Origin: CAYOOP01 sp964405685
Lineage (GTDB): Bacteria > Pseudomonadota > Alphaproteobacteria > Rickettsiales > SXRF01
Reading direction: 5' to 3'
NCBI GenBank assembly: GCA_964405685.1
Contig: CAYOOP010000007.1
Location: 36,146-100,145 of the forward strand
Length of the DNA stretch: 64,000 nucleotides
Under the pieces are notes generated by a model that was not told where the DNA came from, did no database searches, and saw only the letters and a list, made by a program, of their open reading frames with translations. Position 1 is the stretch's first letter, and each line of letters starts with the position of its first letter. Both the position numbers and the translations under genes were made by a program. This document shows positions 49,876 to 58,300 of the stretch, one piece after another.

Positions 49876-50123
49876 ACCCACTCAGTCTTGTCCCACGCAT
49901 TGTCAAAGGCAAGAAAATCAAGGTCACTTTTAGGTTGTTTGACTGCACGCATGGATTCTTCCCAGCCCTCGCGCGGGGCTTTCTTCTTTTTGCTTTTGGA
50001 AAGCACCAGCTTGCCGTCTACCACCCGCATCTCTGCCTTGTCTCCAAACCCGCATTGCGCCAGCACGGCCTTGGGTAGGCGAAAGCCTTTGGAGTTGCCA
50101 ATAGCGATGATGTCGACTTCCAT
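49869..50123 (-). CDS. AbrB/MazE-family antitoxin
   Basis: An 84-aa protein with an N-terminal SpoVT/AbrB DNA-binding domain (IIAIGNSKGFRLPKAVLAQCG, then AEMRVVDGKLVLSK) and an acidic, Trp-containing C-terminus (DLDFLAFDNAWDKTEWVW) typical of the toxin-binding tail of MazE antitoxins. It directly precedes and overlaps the toxin gene. MazE-MazF complexes usually repress their own promoter, here expected between 50124 and 50175. Confidence 0.92.
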   Translation of the reverse strand: MEVDIIAIGNSKGFRLPKAVLAQCGFGDKAEMRVVDGKLVLSKSKKKKAPREGWEESMRAVKQPKSDLDFLAFDNAWDKTEWVW

Positions 50124-50175
50124 AAGCAGACCTGATAGTGATTACAATGTAATTACATTATCATAGGGAGGAAAG

Positions 50176-52833
50176 CTAGTCAAGTGCTGCCTGTGCTGCC
50201 GCGAGCCTCGCAACCGGCACGCGGTAGGGCGAGCAGGAGACATAGGTGAGGCCTGCTTTTTCGCAGAAGGCGATCGATGCCGGGTCGCCGCCGTGCTCGC
50301 CGCAGATGCCGAGTTTCAAGTCCGGTCGGGTTTTCTTGCCGCGCTCGGCTGCAATCTCAATCAACTCACCCACACCTTCTTGGTCGAGCGTTGCAAACGG
50401 GTCAGACTCCACAATGTGCTTGGCCTTGTAGATTTCGATGAAATTCGACGAATCATCGCGCGAAAGCCCCATCGTCGTTTGGGTCAGGTCGTTCGTACCA
50501 AAGCTGAAAAACTCCGCGAGTTCTGCAATCTCGCTAGCGCGCAGTGCCGCGCGTGGCAGCTCAATCATCGTGCCGACAAGGTATGGAATGTTCACGCCAT
50601 GTTTTTTCATCACGTTTTCGGCCACGCGGTCCACCAGCGCTTTCAACACTTCCAGCTCTTTGCGTGCCATCACGAGTGGAATCATGATTTCAACGAGTAC
50701 CGTTTCCTTTTTCTCTTTATTGACGTCCACCGCCGCTTCAAAAATCGCTTCCGCCTGCATTTCGTAAATTTCAGGGTAGGTGATGCCGAGGCGGCAACCA
50801 CGGTGGCCAAGCATTGGGTTTTCTTCTTTGAGTTCGCGCGCGCGGGTGCGTACCACGTCTATGCTAACACCAGCCGCTTTTGCTACTTCCGCCATTTCGC
50901 TTTCGGAATGCGGCAGGAATTCATGCAGCGGCGGGTCCAGCAAACGAATAGTCACCGGCAGGCCAGCCATAATCCGGAACAGTTCCACAAAATCATTCTT
51001 CTGCATCGGCAATAATTTCGCGAGTGCTTTTTTGCGGCCCGCAGTGTCGGAGGCCACAATCATCTCGCGCATCGCGGTAATGCGCGAACTATCAAAGAAC
51101 ATATGCTCCGTACGGCACAGGCCAATGCCTTCGGCACCGAATTTGCGTGCAGTCGCCGCATCCAGCGGCGTCTCCGCATTCGTGCGCACACGCAGGCGGC
51201 GCACGGCGTCCGCCCAGCTCATCAGCGTTGCGAAATCATCAGAAATTTGCGGCTGGATGGTCGGCACTTCACCCAAAATCACTTCGCCGGTGGAACCATT
51301 GATGGTGATTTTATCGCCTTCTTTGAGCACCTGTCCGCCGACTTTCAGCACCTTGTTCGCATAATCAATATTGAGCTCGCCCGCGCCCGAAACGCAAGGT
51401 TTACCCATGCCGCGCGCCACCACTGCCGCGTGCGAGGTCATCCCGCCACGCGCCGTCAAAATGCCCTGCGCGGCGTGCATGCCGTGAATGTCTTCGGGAC
51501 TCGTTTCAATGCGAACAAGCACGGTTTTTTGCGACGCCATACGCTCGGCATCATCCGCCGAAAACACAATGGTGCCAGAAGCTGCGCCTGGAGAAGCTGG
51601 CAGACCCTTGGTCAGCACGTTCTTTTTGGCTTTCGGGTCCAGCATCGGGTGGAGCAGTTGATCCAAACTCTTTGCATCAATGCGCTTTAGTGCCTCTTCC
51701 TTGGTGATCAAGTTTTCATTCACCATGTCGACCGCGATTTTAATCGCCGCCGCAGCGGTACGCTTGCCGTTACGCGTTTGCAGCATCCAGAGCTTATTGT
51801 TCTGCACGGTAAACTCAATATCCTGCATGTCGCGGTAGTGCGCTTCCAGCTTGTCAAACACGGCAGTGAGTTGCTTGTACACCGCCGGCATTTTTTGTTC
51901 CATGGTCGGCAGTGGGTCGGGCGTGCGAATCCCCGCCACCACATCTTCTCCTTGCGCGTTGATCAAGTATTCGCCGTAGTATTTCCGTTCGCCGGTCGAG
52001 GGGTTGCGTGTAAACGTCACACCCGTCGCACAATCCTCTCCCATATTGCCAAACACCATGGATTGTACGGTGACCGCCGTACCCCAGCTCTCCGGAATAT
52101 CATGCAGGCGGCGGTAGGTAATCGCGCGGTGGTTCATCCATGAATCGAATACTGCCTGAATCGCGCCCCACAGTTGCTCATGCACATCCTCCGGAAACGG
52201 CCGGCCAAGTTCCGCCGCCACACGTTCTTTGTAATATTGCACCAGTTTTTTTAAGGAAGCTTCATTGAGCGCCGTATCCAATTCCACATTTTGCTCGCGT
52301 TTAATTTCCTCGAGCATTTCTTCGAACATGAAATGGTCTAAGCCCAGCACCACATCCGAATACATCTGAATGAAGCGGCGATAGGAATCATACGCAAAAC
52401 GCGCATTGTTACTTTTCTTGGCGAGCGCTTCCACGGTTGCTGAATTCAGCCCAAGATTCAACACCGTATCCATCATCCCTGGCATGGAAGCACGCGCGCC
52501 GGAGCGCACGGAAACGAGCAGCGGGTTGCTTGCATCCCCAAACTTCATGCCGACTTTTTTCTCAACTGCTGCCAGCGCTTCAGCCACCTGATCCTTCAGG
52601 CACTGGTCAATTTTCTTTTCATTTTGGTAGTAGTAAACACACACATCAGTGGTGATGGTAAAACCCGGAGGGACGGGCAATCCGAGCGAGCACATTTCAG
52701 CCAGGTTCGCGCCCTTACCGCCGAGCTCATTTTTCATCGAGCCTTTGCCCTCGGCGCTACCATCGCCGAAGCTATAGACGAGTTTGGAGGAGGTTTCGGG
52801 CGATTGTTTAGTCATGCTCGCGGCTTTGCTCAT
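50176..52833 (-). CDS. ppdK: Pyruvate, phosphate dikinase
   Basis: Interconverts pyruvate, ATP and phosphate with phosphoenolpyruvate, AMP and pyrophosphate. The 885-aa product is collinear with PpdK: ATP-grasp domain (KGSMKNELGGKGANLAEM), the phosphohistidine motif GGMTSHAAVVARGMGKPCVSG near residue 463, and the C-terminal PEP-utilising TIM barrel with MLGHRGCRLGITYPEIYEMQ and the catalytic FGTNDLTQTT and GICGEHGGDP motifs. It permits gluconeogenic flow from pyruvate. A type 2 palindromic cassette lies upstream of its start. Confidence 0.98.
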   Translation of the reverse strand: MSKAASMTKQSPETSSKLVYSFGDGSAEGKGSMKNELGGKGANLAEMCSLGLPVPPGFTITTDVCVYYYQNEKKIDQCLKDQVAEALAAVEKKVGMKFGDASNPLLVSVRSGARASMPGMMDTVLNLGLNSATVEALAKKSNNARFAYDSYRRFIQMYSDVVLGLDHFMFEEMLEEIKREQNVELDTALNEASLKKLVQYYKERVAAELGRPFPEDVHEQLWGAIQAVFDSWMNHRAITYRRLHDIPESWGTAVTVQSMVFGNMGEDCATGVTFTRNPSTGERKYYGEYLINAQGEDVVAGIRTPDPLPTMEQKMPAVYKQLTAVFDKLEAHYRDMQDIEFTVQNNKLWMLQTRNGKRTAAAAIKIAVDMVNENLITKEEALKRIDAKSLDQLLHPMLDPKAKKNVLTKGLPASPGAASGTIVFSADDAERMASQKTVLVRIETSPEDIHGMHAAQGILTARGGMTSHAAVVARGMGKPCVSGAGELNIDYANKVLKVGGQVLKEGDKITINGSTGEVILGEVPTIQPQISDDFATLMSWADAVRRLRVRTNAETPLDAATARKFGAEGIGLCRTEHMFFDSSRITAMREMIVASDTAGRKKALAKLLPMQKNDFVELFRIMAGLPVTIRLLDPPLHEFLPHSESEMAEVAKAAGVSIDVVRTRARELKEENPMLGHRGCRLGITYPEIYEMQAEAIFEAAVDVNKEKKETVLVEIMIPLVMARKELEVLKALVDRVAENVMKKHGVNIPYLVGTMIELPRAALRASEIAELAEFFSFGTNDLTQTTMGLSRDDSSNFIEIYKAKHIVESDPFATLDQEGVGELIEIAAERGKKTRPDLKLGICGEHGGDPASIAFCEKAGLTYVSCSPYRVPVARLAAAQAALD

Positions 52834-52905
52834 TGTTACCCCATCAATTGGCTTACGCTTTTAGCGATTTTGCAGCGGCTGGCAAGGGGTTTTTCACCCC
52901 AGTTT

Positions 52906-53020
52906 TACCTCCCCCGCTTGCGGGGGAGGGCAACGAAGCTTCGATTTTCTTCTTCAGAAAATCGTTGAGCTGCGTGGGTGGGGGAAGATTCCCCCCTGCA
53001 TCCCCCCGCAAGCGGGGGAA
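52906..53020 (+). repeat. Type 2 palindromic cassette before ppdK
   Basis: Left arm CCTCCCCCGCTTGCGGGGGAGGG with CAACGAAGCTTCG, a copy-specific central hairpin GATTTTC-ttcttca-GAAAATC, GTGGGTGGGGGAA, TTCCCCCCTGCATCC and the final CCCCCCGCAAGCGGGGG. The right end touches the stop codon of the metal-handling membrane protein gene at 53021. It is nearly identical in its arms to the cassette after nuoE. Confidence 0.88.
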
Positions 53021-54508
53021 CTAATAACCCATTGCTGTATTATGCGCATGGCGCTGGGTCTGCACCCGCTCCGCATGTTTGGTGGGCGGGGCGACCATTT
53101 GACCGAAGGGCACAAAAATCTCTTCACCACCACGCTGGAATTGCAGGTAAAACTTGGTCGGGCCGGCGCTTTTCGGGGTGATATGGAACATCAGTTCCCC
53201 CGTGCCCCGATCACTCGCTTTTTTCGGTTCCTCGCCGAGTGGATGGCAATGCACCATCGCGCTGCCGTCGCCTGAAAACCCCGCCAGATGCGCATACGCG
53301 CCGAGCAGCGGTTCCAAATCCGTAATCGGCTTACCGTCTTTGGTGATGTTGACACGTATCATCGCATCTTTCCCGGCAATCAGCGGCTCGGTCGGCTCCC
53401 ACACAATTTTAAGATCATCATGCTTTGCCATATTATTGATAGTGATGGTCGTTGGCACATGCGGGCGCTTGGGCTGTTCTATTTCTGCTTTGACAATATG
53501 TTCCTTGCCGCCCAACGGTGTCAGCTCCACCCACGCCTGGTAGTTGTTCGCCGAATGCGGCGTAAACGGCACGGTGAATTCACCCGGCACACCAGTCGGG
53601 CGCGGATGCACATGGTGGTAATCATTCAGTGATTCATCAGCAATAAACAGATGCACTTTTTCCGTGTGCACGACTTTCAATTCTTCCACCGTCAGTGGTT
53701 TGCCGTTTGCATGCGAAAGCTTTACCCGTGCCGTGGTTGGTACGTTAGGCGCGAGATGATCCGGCAAGGTAATTGCAACGTGTGGTGCATCCTCCGATTT
53801 CGTTTGATGGTCCGCTTGCCACATCTGCAATCCAACCATGGCTGGTAATATGGAGATGCCGCAGGTGAGGAAGTGAGGAATGGCGGCAGCTGCGCCACTG
53901 GCACCCATCATCATATTATCCATACTGGCACCGGAAATGCCGACGTAGTAAAACATCTTTTCGATCACGGTGTCGGAATAGGTGCCGCCATCGTAGACCA
54001 TCGACAAATAGGAAAGCCCCATGCTAATGCCGGTTAGCAGCGTGGGCAAAGCAATCAGCGCGCTGGTCGCAAGCGCTGCATATTGGATGATCTTCCCCCA
54101 TTGCAGACTGTTTTTATCGCCTTCGTCAGTCAGGTAGCGTCCAAGCATCACCCCGCCGATACCAGTAGTTGCGGTGGCGAGCATGTTAAACATTCCGCCT
54201 TCGGCGAGGTGCTCACCAATAAACGGCACATAGTTAGCCATGCCGCGATTGATGATTCCAGCCAGCCCCGACCCTGCATGAGTAATAGGCAGATAGAATT
54301 CGTGGGTGAGGGGCAGGTTGGGTGTGGCTTGAGCCGTGTGCATTACTTGCATGGCGTCGGCGGCGACCTGCACATCACCAATGCCGAGTGCCGGGAGTAT
54401 GTGCGGTGCCAGAATCACTGCGCCCCCGACTAGTGCGCTGCCAATAGCAAGACCAGTTAGTATCCGTGATGTGGTTGAGACGTCAGCATGCGGGTGGGAA
54501 GCATCCAT
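53021..54508 (-). CDS. Membrane protein with periplasmic His-rich domains, possibly metal-related
   Basis: A 495-aa protein with about four hydrophobic segments in the first 240 residues and a soluble C-terminal half made of two beta-sandwich-like domains. These contain HLFIADESLNDYHHVHP with VPGEFTVPFTPHSANNYQAWVEL, and GAYAHLAGFSGDGSAMVHCHPLG. Domains with a YHHVHP or AHLVxxxxDxxxFxHxHP signature are often encoded beside copper and heavy-metal export systems. A role in copper or other metal handling in the periplasm is inferred. The ATG overlaps the stop of the upstream thioredoxin-fold gene by one base, so they probably act together. Confidence 0.7.
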   Translation of the reverse strand: MDASHPHADVSTTSRILTGLAIGSALVGGAVILAPHILPALGIGDVQVAADAMQVMHTAQATPNLPLTHEFYLPITHAGSGLAGIINRGMANYVPFIGEHLAEGGMFNMLATATTGIGGVMLGRYLTDEGDKNSLQWGKIIQYAALATSALIALPTLLTGISMGLSYLSMVYDGGTYSDTVIEKMFYYVGISGASMDNMMMGASGAAAAIPHFLTCGISILPAMVGLQMWQADHQTKSEDAPHVAITLPDHLAPNVPTTARVKLSHANGKPLTVEELKVVHTEKVHLFIADESLNDYHHVHPRPTGVPGEFTVPFTPHSANNYQAWVELTPLGGKEHIVKAEIEQPKRPHVPTTITINNMAKHDDLKIVWEPTEPLIAGKDAMIRVNITKDGKPITDLEPLLGAYAHLAGFSGDGSAMVHCHPLGEEPKKASDRGTGELMFHITPKSAGPTKFYLQFQRGGEEIFVPFGQMVAPPTKHAERVQTQRHAHNTAMGY

Positions 54509-55305
54509 TAATCGCGGCCCCGCCCTTGTTCTTTTAAGCCTTGCACCTGTTTTACAATAGTGGCCGCCTGCCGTTTTGCAAATGTTTCTGATGCCTGGTT
54601 ATCATTGTCGAGGCCGCGGAAGGCTTGTTTGATGTTACCTTGATCAAACAGCGCAATATAGGGTGAGTGCTGTTTTGCATTGCCCGCAATCGTACCGCTG
54701 TTGCGCATGGTTTTGATTCCTGCGCCCTTTGCAACTTGGTGCAAACGTTGTTGAATGTCTATGGCTTGATCTTTGTTTTCCGGCAAAACAACATGGAGAA
54801 TACGTTGTCCCTGCGTTTCATCATTCTGGTCTTTGCCCCCCAGTCCCTTAAGCAGTTGGCCGCGCCGTGCGACGGCATCGTCCGCAAATTCGTACACCTT
54901 AGCTTCACCATAGCGTTTTACATAGTCCTGCAGGTGTCTCTTATCCTGCTCTGGCTGAGTGGAGATGACGATAATGGGAATATCCAATTTAGCTTTCAAT
55001 AATTGCTTTTGCGTCTCTGCCACGGTTTTAGTGATCTCCTGGCATTTTGGGCAGCCATTGTATCCGAACAATATGAGGCATGGCCTGTCGTTGAATGTAG
55101 CAGGAAGATCGAAGTCTCCTTGTTTTTCGCTGGATTGATCGGCTAGTTTTGTCTTGGCAAAGATAGTATCCAGCGACGTCGTGCCGCGTTTTTCTTGCGC
55201 CTTTACGCCTTTTCCAAGCCATGCCAACGCGCCGGCACCGGCGGTGCCCGCCATCCAATCGCGGCGCGTAAGTTGGTCAGTAAGACCCATAAAATCCTCT
55301 GTCAT
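54508..55305 (-). CDS. Tat-exported thioredoxin-fold (SCO-like) protein
   Basis: A 265-aa protein with a twin-arginine signal (TRRDWMAGTAGAGALAWLG), then about 40 polar residues and a thioredoxin-like fold: CLILFGYNGCPKCQEITKT with the redox pair C-P-K-C, DIPIIVISTQPEQD and KQHSPYIALFDQG. The layout recalls SCO1/SenC copper chaperones, but those have CxxxC and a later His; here the pair is CxxC. It may reduce disulfides or handle copper for a membrane partner. It is co-translated with the membrane protein gene downstream. Confidence 0.75.
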   Translation of the reverse strand: MTEDFMGLTDQLTRRDWMAGTAGAGALAWLGKGVKAQEKRGTTSLDTIFAKTKLADQSSEKQGDFDLPATFNDRPCLILFGYNGCPKCQEITKTVAETQKQLLKAKLDIPIIVISTQPEQDKRHLQDYVKRYGEAKVYEFADDAVARRGQLLKGLGGKDQNDETQGQRILHVVLPENKDQAIDIQQRLHQVAKGAGIKTMRNSGTIAGNAKQHSPYIALFDQGNIKQAFRGLDNDNQASETFAKRQAATIVKQVQGLKEQGRGRD

Positions 55306-55356
55306 CCAGGTAAAATATTAACCTATTTTATTGATTAATCAAGCCAAACTTGTTTG

Positions 55357-58300
55357 CTACCGGCTAGTAGTAATAGGAGGCGGAAGTGGTGAACCGCCGC
55401 CCGCGCCACAGCTGCCCCACGTCACGCCGCAATAGCTCGTGCGCGAGATCGCACCGGTGCCGGCACCCTTATAAATCGCGGTTCCTGCGGCCGTCCGGTA
55501 CGCGAGTGGCGGGTCAAACCCTTGGGCGATGCAATTGGCAAAGACCGCCGCGGAAATCATATGCGACAGCGATGGATTGCTCGCCTGCCCAAAGTTGACA
55601 TTGCAACTGCGCATATCATACCGCGCGCGATAAAGCTGGGTGTTCTGCCAATCAATCACGTCGCGCGGCAATACGCACACCGTATAATCCGGATCCGTGC
55701 ACGACGGTTGCCAATCGATCATGTGGCCGCTTTGATCAAACAGAGGCACTTTCGCCGATGGAATCGTCACATCATTGCCGAGTAGATACGTATCCGGCAC
55801 ACGGTTGCGGAAGATCACGCGCGTCGGCCCCGTACCCCATTGGTTGGTAATGCCGGTCGAATCCGGGAATTTCCCGAAGTTCCACGCGGAGACGTAAATG
55901 CGGTCCGGGTGCGCCCACTGTGTGACCATCTGGCCGTTGGCAAGAATTTCCCAACGTCCGGCAGATTCATTGAACCGTATAATATCGTTCGGGCCCATGG
56001 CGCGAACATACGCTTCAAAATCCGGCGGGAAGCCGATATTTTCAACATAAGCCGGTGTGCGCATGTAGTCGAAATTAAACAGCACAATATCGCCCGGCAT
56101 CGCATAGTCGAGGTTGTACCCATTGGCCTGAATGCCGCGGTTCAAATCCATCGCATACCCACGCCAGCCGATCGGCCACGGATAGCTTTGTTCTTTCTTA
56201 TTGGCGAAGCTGCCGCCGGTGGCGTAGTGCACGTAGTTGTCGGCGTCGCCGTCTTTAAACAGTTTTTCATAGCGGCCGATGCAGTTCAGATTGTGGAACC
56301 GCATGGTGTACATCTGGTGCATCACCAGCTCATCCCAGCCGCCGAGGTTGCCCGCTTCGCGGCCGTGTTGGTAGCCAAGCCCTTGCGTGCCCGTCGTCCA
56401 TTGGAAGTCGGTGGAGCGTTTGTTCGTATCCTTCTGCTCGTCAGTGTCGCGGCCTTCGCGGCCTGTACCAACAATCACATCCCATCCGCCAAGCGTGTTG
56501 ATGAAACTGCCGTATTTCCACGGTGTTCCTACAGTTGAAGTTGGCGTTCCGCTACTTGTAGATGAAGGCGAAGTCACAATCGGCGTCGTGTTACCGGCTG
56601 CGGCACCCGTATCCCACCAGCGCATATACGGCATGTTCACACCGACGATGCCTGGAGGGCCCGCAGGATCATTCGTATTGGTGGAGCTGCTTTGATCCAC
56701 GTAAATCTTAAACCAGTTCCTAAACACGTAATCATTAGGTTCCGCACCGAGTGCCACGCGTTTTTGCTCCACCTGCTTGGCCTCTTTTAAGTACGGGTCA
56801 AGGTTCGGTCTCGCCCCGTTTGCCGTGGTCGAATACATTGACCCCGGCAATTGCAGGAAGTTGTTTTCCACCAGCACATCAAGCCCCGTTTCCCCATTTT
56901 GCTGCTGCGCGGCGTCATCGATGCGTTCCTGATCATTCCTGGTTTTGACACCTTCAGCCGTGCGCAGTTTTAGCTGATTCATCGGCACCACCGGTTTGGT
57001 GATGAAGCTGCAGCACTGCTGAATGCTGTATTTCATCGGGCAATAACCGCCGTCCAATTCAAAATAACGGGTCGAGCACGGTGGTCTCCACGCCAGCAGC
57101 CACGGATTATCCATGACGCCGTTTAGCATATCATCGGCAACCTGCGCGATATTGAGCATCCAGGACTTCTGATTGTATTCAATCCGCTGCGAAATACATT
57201 GCGCGAATGCATCTTGTCGGAAGCTCAAAATATCCACCGGCACCACCGCGCACTGCACGGTGGGGTAACGTTTTGCGTTATTGCCCTGTCTGTAGAAGGA
57301 AGTAGAGTCCCCATCGTTATATTTGGTGTAGCCGTAAACAGTGCCCGCCTGGACAAGCGTATTATTCCCCGTGCAATCTTTGATCATCGGTGCCGAAGAT
57401 GTGAACTGCGAATAATCGCGGTCCGTTGCACCGAGTGGTGTCGGTACCGTGGCTACCACAAACAGGCCACCGGGAACGCTGTGCGTTTCAGGGCCTGGAT
57501 CCGGGTCTTGAAGGCTCGAATAGAAAGTAATGAACTGAGAGATATCATGCCGTGGCGAGAACGGATGCGTGACGTCTTTAATGCTCTCTACATTCGAGCA
57601 GTAGTTTTTGGTAGGAAGCTGTTTTGGCAGTATGTACGGCGCAAACGGCTTCGGAATGAACGGCGGGCAGAACGGCCGGGTAGGGTCAGGCGGTGCCGGA
57701 CAATACGCAGGGCCTGGTGTACCGGTTGGGATAGGAATACCAGAAATAGAGCCTGGCCAGCCACCCATACCGCCGCGGCCTTCATTCACAAACAACTCTC
57801 TGATGCAGGCGGCGTTGATACCGCTTAGCAAATCATCGCGTTGGGAATTCGTAATGATTTGATCGGCAATGTTGGCCAGCGGGTCTGGCGTCACCGGTTC
57901 ATAGGTATACGCACCAATGCGATTAGCGTTGGAAGCGCTGATATCGGTCGTACCAAACTGCCCGAGCCGTGAAGAGAGCGCATTCGAAGCAAACGTATGA
58001 TTCACCGCATAGCGGATATAATCCGACGCCAAGTATTCGTTTTCGTTTAAGATCGGGCTATTGCTGTGGAATACCGGTGCCATGGACAGATTTCTCTCCT
58101 GCACCGAGCCAGGATTTCTAAACAGATTATCTACCGAGTTCCCACGAATCAGCGGTTGGCAGAATTGATAGGCGACCGTGTTCGGATCACCGGCGAGCGG
58201 CGCCAGCGGGCTGGCGGACGGGTCATACACAAACCACGGCTGAATGCTATGCAGGCCAATGTATTGTGCCGCGCAGTTATAGGCTTGCGCGCGGCGGAAG

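Noticed and set aside
55840..56538. Open frames on the plus strand across the giant gene
   Set aside because: Antisense shadows of a 7.6-kb coding sequence; no ribosome-binding sites or family resemblance.
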